DNA of 64,000 bases from assembly GCA_945859605.1 (NCBI GenBank), contig OX243817.1, positions 34,378,660-34,442,659 of the forward strand. Reading direction: 5' to 3'. The stretch is from Lumbricus rubellus (taxonomy: Eukaryota; Annelida; Clitellata; Crassiclitellata; Lumbricidae). The notes under the pieces were generated by a model. It searched no databases. It saw nothing but the letters and a program-made list of their open reading frames with translations, and was not told where the DNA came from. Shown here in pieces: positions 19,898 to 29,615 of the stretch. Each line of letters begins with the position of its first letter. The stretch's first letter is position 1. Made by a program: the position numbers and the translations under genes.

Positions 19898-20797
19898 ATG
19901 TCGTTTCTAAAGATAGATGACCCAGCGAAAAGAGATTTTATAGTCGAAGAGTTTCTGAAATCCAAGAAGAATATTCAACAAAACTTTTTATCGGAGAGAT
20001 TGGGGATTCAGGGCTACAACAAGAATTAACCAAGCTGTACAAGCCTATTGTCGAGTCGCAATCCGCAATTTCTAAAGAGCAAAATGTCTTACTATACGCC
20101 ATCAAAGAAAATTCGATAGCTACTACAAACGCGCTACAAACGCTTCCCGCGTCGTTGAAGGTTCAATATCCTCAGTATCCCTGGATAGAAGCGTACAGCG
20201 ACGACCCAACTGAGGATATTAGAACTTTAGAATTAGGAGATGTGGCAACCAAGTACCTTCATCAATACGCCTCCGATAAAAAAAATTGTAGACACGACGT
20301 TCGGAATAAGATCGAAAAATGGTCAATTCTACATCGGCGACACTCCGATTTCTATTCAAGGAGACGATGTGACGGTTGGAAATAAGACTTACAGCGGAAC
20401 ACCGGGGCTTTGGGAGTTGTTGACGATGAAACAGCCGAACACGTCGATATACGATAATAATGATAGAGACGATTACGCCGAGATTCTACTTACGACGGAT
20501 GCTATCAGACAGCCAAAAAATCCTAACAAACCCAAAGCATCTTCGAGCGTCAAATATAGAGAAATTATCAAACCGATATGGGAAAAGAGGGCTCGTAATA
20601 CAGTGGGCAAAGGCGTCGGTGTAATCGTCATATCCGAAGATCCAAATGTATTAGCGAAACAGCTAGAGCTAAGATTTCAAAGCTTCAAAGCAGGCAATAC
20701 CGGCGTGAGAAACGAGATCGTGGCGATGTGCGACGCGTTATTGAGGCAAGGAGTGCTGAGTAATGATGCTTACAAAAATATAATGTTGACATTATAA
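19898..20797 (+). pseudogene. DUF8207-like Polinton protein, two frameshifts
   Basis: Starts MSFLKIDDPAKRDFIVEEFL at 19,898. After a one-base shift near 20,000 it continues with QQELTKLYKPIVESQ and LELGDVATKYLHQYA. A second shift in an A8 run (about 20,276-20,283) leads to FGIRSKNGQFYIGDTPI, TYSGTPGLWELLTM and GNTGVRNEIVAMCDALL, ending at 20,797. This is the widespread family, domesticated or mobile in many invertebrates, that I know as DUF8207; function unknown. Both breaks are single-base and one is in a homopolymer, so assembly error is possible. Confidence 0.75.
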
Positions 20798-20809
20798 AAT
20801 GCAGAAAAA

Positions 20810-21271
20810 ATGCAGGTCATTAATAGAAGGAGGTATAGAAAACAATACGTTATCGGAGGATCGGGAATATTCGATACAATTTCGGGATTTTTCAAACGAC
20901 TAGTTACGTCGAACGCCGCCAAACAATTAGCAACGACTGCTCTCAACGCGGGTAAAGACGTGGCGAAAGAAATTGGGAAAAAGGCGATCGATGTTGGGAA
21001 AACAACCGCAATCGACGCTGGTAAACGATTAGTGGACAAAGCAGTGACTAAACTGTTTGCTCCTACTCCTACCCCTAAGAAAATTACGCAAGAAACTAGA
21101 CAAATTTTAGATCGGCTGAGTAGCGTCAGGTCGAGCCCGAATATCCCGAATATCCCAAATATCCCAAATATAAATAATCTGATGATGGGGGACGGCCTGA
21201 AGAAGAACGGCGCCATATCGATACAAGATTTAGTACGCTCGCTAAACGGTGCCGGAAAGAAGGTCGCGTAA
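20810..21271 (+). CDS. Polinton pVI-like amphipathic virion protein
   Basis: 153 residues from ATG 20,810. The N-terminus contains a glycine pair (YVIGGSGIFDTISGFFKRL) resembling adenain cleavage context before an amphipathic helix. It is followed by Lys/Ala-rich helical repeats (ALNAGKDVAKEIGKKAIDVG...) and a Pro/Asn-rich tail with a threefold NIP repeat. Position directly before the major capsid gene and the helix composition match minor virion proteins of the adenovirus pVI or core type, which can disrupt membranes. The assignment is by composition and synteny. Confidence 0.65.
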   Translation: MQVINRRRYRKQYVIGGSGIFDTISGFFKRLVTSNAAKQLATTALNAGKDVAKEIGKKAIDVGKTTAIDAGKRLVDKAVTKLFAPTPTPKKITQETRQILDRLSSVRSSPNIPNIPNIPNINNLMMGDGLKKNGAISIQDLVRSLNGAGKKVA

Positions 21272-21298
21272 AAAATATATTATCGCGTAATAGTAAAA

Positions 21299-22588
21299 AT
21301 GCAATCATCTGATATTCTAAGATTAACCGAACAACCATTGAGCGATGAAAGCGTCGAACGCTACGAATGGCACGAGTATGAGCCGATATCGGGAGCGAAT
21401 CTAAACACCTCCGGCGAGATTAGAATAAACATCGAACTTCAAGATTTATTTTGCCATCCAGCAGAATCTTACCTGTTATTCGAGGGTAGATTGACGAAGG
21501 CGGACAACACCTTCTACGTTAATGCCGATGAAGCAACTCTTACGAATAATGGGCTCATGCATCTTTTCAGTCAAATTTCGTATTCCCTGTTGAATCAGGA
21601 AATTGAATCGTTATTTTACCCAGGTCAAGCAACGACGATGCTCGGATTACTCAAATACCCGAATGATTTTCAACTAGCTCAAGGTTTGAATCAGTTGTGG
21701 TACAAGGACAGCGGCGCGACGGCTGCTATCGCGAATAATCAAGGTTTCGCTGTTAGACAGTCGTATATAATTCAAAAACCAAATGCCAAAGGTACTTTTA
21801 GCTTTGTAGTTCCATTGAAGCATATTTTCGGATTTTGCGATGATTATGACAAGGTTGTTTTTGGTATGAAACATACGCTAACTCTTGTTCGTAAAGCCGA
21901 TGATGACGCAATTTTTAGACTCGCCGCTGCGGGTGCAGGGAAAGTGAGGGTAGATAAAATCTCATGGTTCATGCCTCACGTTTTACCATCCGATATGGAA
22001 AAAATGCAGTTGTACAAAACGATCGAATCGAAAGCGTCGTTGCCAGTTGCGTACAGAGCCCGTCAATGCGATACCACCTCCGTCGCACAGTCGACTAATT
22101 TTAGCTGGAGACTTAGCGTCAAGACATTACCTGAGAAACCTAGGTACATCATCTTAGGTTTTCAAACCGACAAAAGCGGCGATCAAGAACAAAATCCATC
22201 CGTTTTCAATCATTGCGATCTGAAGAACATGTTCGTGATGATGAACCAGGACCGATATCCAGTTGTCGACTATAATCTATCATTTCCGTATCAACAATTC
22301 TCGCGGGTGTACCAAGCAGCAGCCGCGTTTAGTGAAAAATACTATGGAATGGACGAACTAACGACGCAATGCAATATCACACCCTCAGACTTCAAAGATC
22401 TGTTTCCGATTATGGTGTTTGACGTGAGCAAGCAATCCGAGCGTCTGAAGTCATCGGTGGTCGATATCCAGATCAAAGGCACGTTTAATACGGCGCCACC
22501 AGCTAATACGGTAGCGTACGCAATGGTGATTTCAGACAAGTTACTGAGGTTTCAATCGGACGGACAGAAAATGAGCGTGGTATATTGA
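21299..22588 (+). CDS. Polinton major capsid protein (double jelly roll)
   Basis: 429 residues from ATG 21,299, within a few residues of the usual length. Characteristic segments are ERYEWHEYEPISGANL, IELQDLFCHPAESYLLFEG, SYSLLNQEIESL, FVVPLKHIFGFCDDY, KISWFMPHVLPSD and a C-terminal strand set ending KMSVVY. The family forms trimeric pseudo-hexameric capsomers like adenovirus hexon and the capsid proteins of virophages. The frame is complete. It is the last gene of the plus-strand block, convergent with the fibre genes across a perfect hairpin. Confidence 0.93.
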   Translation: MQSSDILRLTEQPLSDESVERYEWHEYEPISGANLNTSGEIRINIELQDLFCHPAESYLLFEGRLTKADNTFYVNADEATLTNNGLMHLFSQISYSLLNQEIESLFYPGQATTMLGLLKYPNDFQLAQGLNQLWYKDSGATAAIANNQGFAVRQSYIIQKPNAKGTFSFVVPLKHIFGFCDDYDKVVFGMKHTLTLVRKADDDAIFRLAAAGAGKVRVDKISWFMPHVLPSDMEKMQLYKTIESKASLPVAYRARQCDTTSVAQSTNFSWRLSVKTLPEKPRYIILGFQTDKSGDQEQNPSVFNHCDLKNMFVMMNQDRYPVVDYNLSFPYQQFSRVYQAAAAFSEKYYGMDELTTQCNITPSDFKDLFPIMVFDVSKQSERLKSSVVDIQIKGTFNTAPPANTVAYAMVISDKLLRFQSDGQKMSVVY

Positions 22589-22644
22589 AGTTCATGATAG
22601 AATGGTCGATGACAGTTCTGAATAATGAGACTTTGAGACTTGTA

Positions 22645-22678
22645 GATACCTATCGTGTGTTCTCAGACGATAGGTATC
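22645..22678. terminator. Perfect hairpin between convergent capsid and fibre genes
   Basis: The 12-base arms gatacctatcgt (22,645-22,656) and acgataggtatc (22,667-22,678) enclose a 10-base loop. The hairpin lies in the 108-base gap between the major capsid gene (plus) and a fibre gene (minus). Its position suggests a shared transcription-end signal. Confidence 0.6.
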
Positions 22679-22696
22679 AACGGAAAAAATACGGAC

Positions 22697-23572
22697 TTAG
22701 TATAGAAACTCGACCTGCAATCCACATCCAGCCACGATAAGAAGGGAGGTAACCTTTGGATTGTCGAATTCGGCGGAATATACCCTCATACCGAGCTGAT
22801 CGCCAGCGACTAAAGACATGGCAGCGGTTGGTAATACGAGCGATACTCTGCTGTCGACCGCTAGTCCACCCGCCATGTATCCAATAAGTTCGTTATTATG
22901 TAACTCGGATTTGAAATACGCAACCCTGACTATTTTTTTTACCACATCATCACTCCGCACATTTCCGATCATGAAATTCGCGAATCCGCTAAGTCGATAT
23001 ACACCCGTACGAGGAATAGTTATTACCCCTTCAGCCGCCGTATACGCCGAATCCGTATTTATAGCGATGGTTGTTAATTGGTCGTGCCGTACATCGTTGC
23101 CCGAGAATCCGCCAGTCAAGCTTGCGGGCGTTCCCGATGTTGCCGACTCTTTTAGCGCACAAAGAGCCGGTCCGGTTGTAGGTCTCCAATTCGGGGATAA
23201 TGCTGGTGCTGTTGTTATAGCTCCAGCCGTTCCTTCGAACCTATATGTAATACCGCTCGTCGTATTTCTCACTAGACTGCCTGGGGATACCCTCATACCC
23301 GAAACGTAATCTCTAGGAGCGATATCCGCTGTTTTATCAACGACCAGGGCAGTAGCTTGAGCTAAACTAATAGCATCATCACCGTTACCCGCAAAAGGGT
23401 AATCAGTCGGCAGACCAACGAGATGATGGCCGCGCATATCTATATCTCCCGTAATGTTGTTGTCACCATCTAGCCTTAGAAAAGTACTGTTTATTTGACT
23501 AAGAGTAACACCTCCAGCAATTACTCTTTGCGTAGATCCAGAATCGGTATGTCCAAATTTATCAACAGGCAT
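22697..23572 (-). CDS. Fibre/attachment protein 1 (C1q/TNF-like head)
   Basis: 291 residues from ATG 23,572. The first 55 residues or so (MPVDKFGHTDSGSTQRVIAG...) are almost the same as in the neighbouring gene at 23,599-24,339. A repeated shaft-like middle (DGDNNITGDIDMRGHHLVGL) follows, then a beta-rich C-terminal head of C1q/TNF style (GVITIPRTGVYRLSGFANF...). By analogy with adenovirus fibre, the shared N-terminus would dock on the capsid and the head would bind a receptor. The frame is complete. Confidence 0.78.
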   Translation of the reverse strand: MPVDKFGHTDSGSTQRVIAGGVTLSQINSTFLRLDGDNNITGDIDMRGHHLVGLPTDYPFAGNGDDAISLAQATALVVDKTADIAPRDYVSGMRVSPGSLVRNTTSGITYRFEGTAGAITTAPALSPNWRPTTGPALCALKESATSGTPASLTGGFSGNDVRHDQLTTIAINTDSAYTAAEGVITIPRTGVYRLSGFANFMIGNVRSDDVVKKIVRVAYFKSELHNNELIGYMAGGLAVDSRVSLVLPTAAMSLVAGDQLGMRVYSAEFDNPKVTSLLIVAGCGLQVEFLY

Positions 23573-23598
23573 CGTTTTTAATAAGATTATTTATTAAT

Positions 23599-24339
23599 TT
23601 AGGGCCGTAAGAATACCGCTGAAAAGTCCCTACACAAAATGTTCGTAGCGATGGATGAAAAAGCGTGTATGTTGAGGTAATCGAAATCGTCTAGAAAAAC
23701 TATGTTACTACCGATTGAATGGTTTTGCGAACCTTTCGTGCTCCCGCCGCCCGCAATTTGCATGTACGACACCCCATTTTTATACAGGTGCACGGTGCCA
23801 TACGCGGTATTACTATTGTTACAAAATTCTATGTACACCGAAACGATATAGTACCCGGCTTTACTGGGGAAGAAAGAAGTCATTCCGATACCCTGTTCAA
23901 TACCGTGTCTTGCGGTACCACATCTTATTACGTCAAAAGTAACTGCAGTGTGAGATCTAGCGAGTATAGCCTGTTGAGTTGAACTGTAAGCGCTAACCGC
24001 GGGTCCTACCACTGCCGCCACTTTCGAAGTAAGTTGTTCATCGACGTATTTCTTATTCGTGAAATGATTATTGTCGGTCGGGGTGTCATCGTGATTCTGC
24101 ATCAAATCTATTACTTGTCCCCGACTTACAGCCTCATCTATTCCCGCTTCCGGAGTATTCGCTGTATTCGTTGTAGGTAGACCTCTAATAGTATGACCAC
24201 TCATATTTAGATCTCCAGTCGCTGGGTTTGCTCCATCTAGCCTTAGAAAAGTACTATTTACTTGACTTTCAGTAACTCCGCCAGCAATTACTCTTTGCGT
24301 AGATCCTGAATCTGTATGTCCAAATTTATCAACAGGCAT
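23599..24339 (-). CDS. Fibre/attachment protein 2 (C1q-like head)
   Basis: 246 residues from ATG 24,339. It has the same N-terminus and first shaft repeat as fibre 1 (STFLRLDGANPATGDLNMSG), then an unrelated linker and a clearer C1q domain (HTAVTFDVIR, AGYYIVSVYIEFCNN, VHLYKNGVSYMQIAGGG, FSAVFLRP). It is separated from fibre 1 by 26 bases and from the protease by 27, so the three probably share regulation. Duplicated fibres with divergent heads suggest diversified host-surface binding. Confidence 0.8.
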   Translation of the reverse strand: MPVDKFGHTDSGSTQRVIAGGVTESQVNSTFLRLDGANPATGDLNMSGHTIRGLPTTNTANTPEAGIDEAVSRGQVIDLMQNHDDTPTDNNHFTNKKYVDEQLTSKVAAVVGPAVSAYSSTQQAILARSHTAVTFDVIRCGTARHGIEQGIGMTSFFPSKAGYYIVSVYIEFCNNSNTAYGTVHLYKNGVSYMQIAGGGSTKGSQNHSIGSNIVFLDDFDYLNIHAFSSIATNILCRDFSAVFLRP

Positions 24340-24366
24340 TTTTTTTACACCTGAATATAATAATTT

Positions 24367-24801
24367 TTAATGCAGGCTGTTTATAACTTCTTGAAAATTC
24401 ACTCCATCTTTACATGTTTTTTTCAAGACGTACAGGCATAAATGACCACAAAACACTTCGTTGTCGGGCTGAATACGTTCGCTATTGTAGTACACGGGTC
24501 TCTGTAAATACTCTAGCAGTTCTGTAGGAGGGGGCAGGCCATAGCTGTCGAAATATATTTTATCCTTGCCGTTCTTCAAAAAAGCGACCCAGTGCGAGCC
24601 GGTTCCATTAGAATCGTCTAGATTCAATATCCCACATTCTGTCCGTCTAGGTTTCTTCGGCAGCTCGTCTCTGAGAAATACTCCCCGGAAATTAGGGATA
24701 TTGAGCTTTTTCGCGGTATCTATTAATTCAAAATTTGTCAACGGATGATTCGGGAGGACTACACCTTCGACATTTATATTTTTCACAGTTGTATAGCTCA
24801 T
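24367..24801 (-). CDS. Polinton cysteine protease (adenain-like, C5)
   Basis: 144 residues from ATG 24,801. The catalytic triad is visible in order: His in GSHWVAF, Asp in KIYFDSYG, Cys in VFCGHLCLYVL. The oxyanion-type residues are as in adenovirus protease and its ULP1 relatives. It would cleave virion precursor proteins during maturation. The reading frame is complete and of usual length, and the A/T-rich leader is typical of the element. Confidence 0.9.
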   Translation of the reverse strand: MSYTTVKNINVEGVVLPNHPLTNFELIDTAKKLNIPNFRGVFLRDELPKKPRRTECGILNLDDSNGTGSHWVAFLKNGKDKIYFDSYGLPPPTELLEYLQRPVYYNSERIQPDNEVFCGHLCLYVLKKTCKDGVNFQEVINSLH

Positions 24802-24823
24802 TTTAATATTTCATCTAGATGTT

Positions 24824-25150
24824 TTACAAACTAATGAGCTTTCGGGCTTCTACGCAGGCGAGATAATGTTCATGTCTACAATTTTTGCATTCATTCGCCT
24901 TTCCATCTTTTTGAAATCGATTTTTGACGTATTCCGATATGTTCTTATTTATTTTACACCGACTGCAAACTTTTGTATCTTTTGTCTCCTTATTTTCCTG
25001 TCTTGCGTATTTGTGTGCAAGCTCTTTTACTTTGGTATTTTTACAAAGTTTTCAGCTCGGATAACTTCCGTTCTTTTGTGTATTATCTTTGTGAAATTCG
25101 TCCAAGCTTTTTTCCATTTTGCATTTGGTACACACTTTTAGCACATCCAT
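24824..25150 (-). pseudogene. Small zinc-binding protein with in-frame TGA
   Basis: From ATG 25,150 (MDVLKVCTKCKMEKSLDEFH) the frame is open for 109 codons to TAA 24,824-24,826, apart from one TGA at codon 33 (25,052-25,054). That TGA sits where the first Cys of the partner CxxC pair is expected (TGA-K-L-C). A second four-Cys set follows (VCSRCKINKNISEY...ECKNCRHEHY). The repeated CxxC...ExF/Y...CxxC layout is that of small HNH/zinc proteins of phages and large viruses. The simplest reading is a Cys-to-stop mutation. Function unknown. Confidence 0.65.
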
Positions 25151-25166
25151 TTTATATTAGTGTAAA

Positions 25167-25304
25167 TTATTCTTTATTTTGTTTAGTTTTCAGCGTGTAG
25201 TGCCCATAGGCTAGGGTATGGATCCCGTCGTCCATTATTACTCTTTTGTCGTCGTTTGCTGAGAGAGCGATCTTGTTGACCTCTTCGGTGTATATATCGT
25301 GTTG
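25167..25304 (-). pseudogene. C-terminal tail of the Polinton DNA polymerase, cut off by a LINE
   Basis: The stretch EEVNKIALSANDDKRVIM...GIHTLAYGHY followed by a stop (25,167-25,169) is the conserved C-terminus of Polinton DNA polymerases. It is separated from the main body (25,807 onward) by about 500 bases of LINE sequence, so it is no longer joined to the enzyme. Confidence 0.85.
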
Positions 25305-25774
25305 GTGCATGACGTTAAACTGCATCCATCCTCTGCCACAGGGAACCAACAACGTCCCTGTGCCGGTCCTAAGCCCGGACAAAAGGAGGAAGGTTTGCCA
25401 GATGGGTGGCGATACGCTGGCAGTGAAAAACCAAGACGATTGTAATCCGCCAATACCACGACACAAGTGACATAGCTACCCAGATGCTTCAAGGTGTCAT
25501 GATGTGAAGCAGTCATGCACAGGCCGGTCAGGACAGACCGATGGAGAGAGTCGGTGGAGAGAGCGTGGGACACAACGGGCATTGACCCACGTTGTCCTTC
25601 ATGCTTCTCTCCCAATATTCTCTTCAATCAGACAAGGTGGTCTAGATGCTCCAAGATGTTAATGGTATGGGGCTGACCTGCTGACTGGACAGGTTGAGGC
25701 TGGGCAACATGGCACGAGACAGACTCAGATAGAGAGTGGCGTCGGACTCCTACGGGCATTGAGCCTAAGGATAT

Positions 25775-25806
<32 letters not shown>
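25305..25806 (+). mobile_element. 5'-truncated LINE 3' end inside the polymerase gene
   Basis: About 500 bases ending in a (GATGAT)n tail (about 25,774-25,806), the usual form of a truncated non-LTR retrotransposon on the plus strand. The inner sequence has a ccggtcctaagcccggacaa segment that I associate with LINE 3' UTRs of marine invertebrates. Family not resolved. Exact ends and target duplication are uncertain by several bases. It inserted near the 3' end of the polymerase gene, adding an artificial run of His codons to it. Confidence 0.75.
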
Positions 25807-25807
<1 letters not shown>

Positions 25808-28800
25808 GATCTAATAACATTCATTCTTCTAGATTGTTCTTTCTTGGTGAATAGACAATAATATTTGTAATCATCGTGAGTGATTGACTTCTTGACGACG
25901 TTCTTTTTCACTCCTTTACATTTCTTGTGATCTACGCCAGCCATTTTGTAAGAGTACAACTTCGACCTCAGACCGACAAATTCTTCAATCTGTTTTCCCG
26001 CGGCTTCGTCTTTGAACATACCAATCACTTTTTTATTAATGCCAGATTCTATACCAGATGGGTGATCTCTCGGATAGTCTGAAGTATCGAACATACTTTG
26101 GACGTCGGGGGAAATATCTTTGTAGAAGTCTTCCGTTTTAATTTCATACGCCAAAGAATCAGTATCGGTGAATAATAGCTTAGCCCTATCTCCGTACTTG
26201 GCCTTGATGTAATTATAATGAAAATCATACATGAGCGTCTTACTGACGTCTAATATACACATCCCTAGATATATCGGCTTGTTGTAAAACAACTTGGTCT
26301 TTTTCATGTCAACGGCGATGAGGTTTTCATCGAAAATCGTTCGTCTGTCGTAATTAGTTTTCGCGACTAGTTTGATGGCCTCCTTCTCATCACTCACCAA
26401 TCGTATGTCAACTCGATTCTCGATAGCTTCCATTGTTTTACCGAAAACGCTATTATTCATCAGCTTGAAAAAGTCTTTCTCAAAATCGTTCGTAGCTTTC
26501 GTTCTCAGGTTGGTATTCAGATCGATATACTTTTTCAGCCAGGCACTTTCTTCGAATTTTATTCCTCGATGAATTTTAATGATTTTCAATCCGAGACTTT
26601 CGTACAATTTTAAATTTTCGTAATGAACTACGTACTTCTTTTTATCGTTCAAGTTTGGAATGAGTTTCGCTACATCCGATCCCGCGGGTTTTACACTCTC
26701 TGGTGCCAGAGGATAATCGTTATGCAGGTCGTGCAATTCCTTCGGATATTCTAAATCGACTTCTAACACACATCCCACACCATCTCGCTCGGTAATGTTT
26801 CTCCAATCATTCAATTCGTCATCGTTCATCCATTCAAACCCGTGAGTTGGTAACGGTTTGCTCATAGCCCATCCGTACAAGTTGTTCGCGTCCAAGTATG
26901 GAATGAACACTGATTGCTGGGTGGGATTGAAAGCTTCTCCCATGTACTCGTTGTTCGCTTTCGCGTATCGATGTGAAATCGTGCTAACACCTCCTCGTAT
27001 TCCCTGCTTGATCATCAGCAACATATCGTAGTCACTCAACAACTCCAACTCTACACCGGTCGATTTTAACGCCGCGTCCCAAGCAAGTCCAGGCGAAGTA
27101 TAATACCACGCGGGATCTAGGTTGTAGTGCTTCATACAGACGTCTCTAAAGTTTTCAAAGACATACGCTAATAATAGAACATCCGATAAATTGTACAAGT
27201 CGTGATATTGGCGTAGCGTCTTACAACCAAATTTATTCCATACCGTTTTAGCGTGCTCGTAATCTTTTTCGCTGATGCCCGAATCGTTTAGTTTTGAATA
27301 GAAGGCATGCTTCGGTGGTAATTCGGTTTCGTTTAATCTTTCAACACCGTCGACGTAATCATACAGGTAAACGCCTTTTCTGAGTAAAAGATCCAGCTTC
27401 TCACATTCAAAAAATTTCCCTAAATTCTTGCACTGATCTTTCTGAAGATTTTTCGATAACGCGTCGAGACTCGAAGGCATGAATCTAAAACTATCGATAA
27501 AACGTAATTCGCGCTTGACTTCTTGCTCTTTCCCATCTTTGTCTACAAATTTATCGACGACGACCTCTCTGCTGAATGAGATATACTTTTCTTCGTTGCA
27601 GGGAATGCATTTGATTTTCTCGCCGTGTTCACCCCGTAATTTCTTGATAAATAAATGGCTATCATAACCGGTCAAATTGTGAAATACGACAGGGAAAAAC
27701 TTGGGAACTTTATATTTCAAATTACAAAGGTTATGAGCGGCGCCTCGGAATTTTCCAGTCAAATGACAGTGATCTCTTACTCGTTTTTCACCGTCTATAA
27801 ATTCTCCTTCGCATATATGGCAAACAGTAGCTTCATCAAAACATTTCTGTTCAGTTTTGCCGAATATCATCTTCTTGGGGAATTTGAACTCGTTGTATAT
27901 TCGTTTTACATTTTCTTCGATAGAGTCTATGAATAACTGAGCAACATCATCGTCTTCGTTTTCAGCCGTAAACCTCACCGGCTCTTGGGAATAAACATCA
28001 TCGTCGAAGCATTTCAAGTGATAACAAAACGAGCTGGGTGTATGTTTTTGATACTTGTTGGTGTAAGACGTGCTAGGAACGGGTTGACATGTATTGATAG
28101 GTTTGATGAACGATTCGAAATCGGCAAAGTACACAAACGGTACTCTCATCTTTCTATAATAATGTGTAAAACTTAGCATAGTCCCAGGTTCTGGAAGTTC
28201 TATTCGTTGGACGTCCTGCTGCGAACAGTACTCAGTATGTTTGTGAAGCGATTCTACTTTTCTATATCCGATTAAACATCTTCTGCAATAGTGCATTGAA
28301 TTATGGGATTTTTCTGTTCGTAGTGCTAGCAATCTGTTAAAATTCTTGATCCAGCAATAATGCTTCTTTTCTTCATCAGAAATGAGTAACAGATCCACGC
28401 ACCTATCATTCTCATGCTTTGATATATATAGTGGGAATAGATTCACATCTTTCTCGTAACCAAAAACATTAACACTAATATTATTATTTCGCTCAAACTT
28501 ACTCATCACATTAGCATCCGCCGCTACAGGGGATTCGATACCCGACCAATTGAGTTCCTCAGACTGTCTAATTAATTCTTTCGTAATTCTTTCTGTATTT
28601 TTATTAACTGGGTTTAGAGCTCTCGTTACACACCACTTGAAGCATTCATCGTCTTCGTTCTTCATATTAATAATAGCCTTTTTATTCGCTAAATAATCTG
28701 GAAGTGGAATATAAGAACTACCTTTCAATGGTTTATATTCCACTGTATCGATATCCAACTTCAAAACGGTTTTAAATCTCCAATTACTCCCCCGCATTTG

Positions 28801-29529
28801 AAAACTTGCCATGCTCTCCTTAATTTTATCCGCTGCGTTGGTATATATTTCCCCCACATCGGTTGCTTCTAAAATAATATCACTCTTTGATTTGAAATTA
28901 GGCTCAGCCGTTACTACTTCGCCGGTTTTCATATCTACTTTCTCCATTACGCACATGAGATCGAGTTGAACTTTTACCCCTCGATTTTTCCCTAGCAGCC
29001 TAACTACCTGCGGTCTTACAGCCTTGAGAAAAGTTGCAACATCGATCCTGTTGTCGCCATCGATCGTGTATCTTTTTGTAAACCCTTTGATAGCCGTCGC
29101 AGTCTCTCGAAGTTTGAACCTATGAATGGACGGTTTTATTTGAGGGGGTAACCGACTAATCTCACTAGTCAGCCAATCCGAAAAAACTATTTTATTTTTC
29201 CCCGTATTCAAAAATTTCCAAGTAGTAGACAAGAATGCCGTAAGTTCCGCTTTTGCTAATCTCGAGTATCCTCGCACGCCTCTCTTTTTTGCAATTTCTC
29301 GCAATTCTCGTACAGTGGCGGGAGTATGCGCTGGTGCTTTGTTGACCTGGGCCCGAGCGCCTAGTCGATCTCCCAGCGATATGAGCGCTATGAGTTCCGC
29401 TTTTCGCAAACTCGAGTATCCTCTTTGTCCTCTCTGTTTAGGAATTTGTCGTAATTCTTTCAGATTATACGTTGAGTAGTCCATTTTATATTGGGATCTC
29501 TTGTCTTTAGGCCGAGTTGTATATTCCAT
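25807..29529 (-). pseudogene. Protein-primed family B DNA polymerase, main body (C-terminus displaced)
   Basis: About 1,240 residues from ATG 29,529. Residues about 20-100 hold two SAP/Rho-N-like repeats (LKELRQIPKQRGQRGYSSLR, LREIAKKRGVRGYSRLAKAE). Exonuclease motifs are FADFES (D470, E472), HNLTGYD (N618, D623) and YNLSD (Y779, D783). An endonuclease-VII-like zinc insert with C570, C573, H587 and C602 lies between the first two. Polymerase motifs are DANNLYG (D880), KLMNNSVFG (K1022) and TDTDS (D1122, D1124), then KKCKGVKK. All catalytic residues are present. The 3' end is cut by a LINE, whose tail is read as a run of ten His. It replicates the element from a protein primer at the termini. 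Confidence 0.93.
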
Positions 29530-29615
29530 TTTCAGTTATTTTATATACGCCAGAGAAAAAAAAATTTGCGCCAGACGTCTAATTAAAAACGTAAGGCTAG
29601 CATTGGATAAATCGA

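Noticed and set aside
25052..25054. Selenocysteine codon in the zinc protein
   Set aside because: No SECIS was recognised by eye, and the copy has many other defects, so a nonsense mutation is preferred.
25765..25806. Ten-His C-terminus of the polymerase
   Set aside because: It is the GATGAT tail of a LINE read in reverse. The genuine C-terminus lies at 25,167-25,304.
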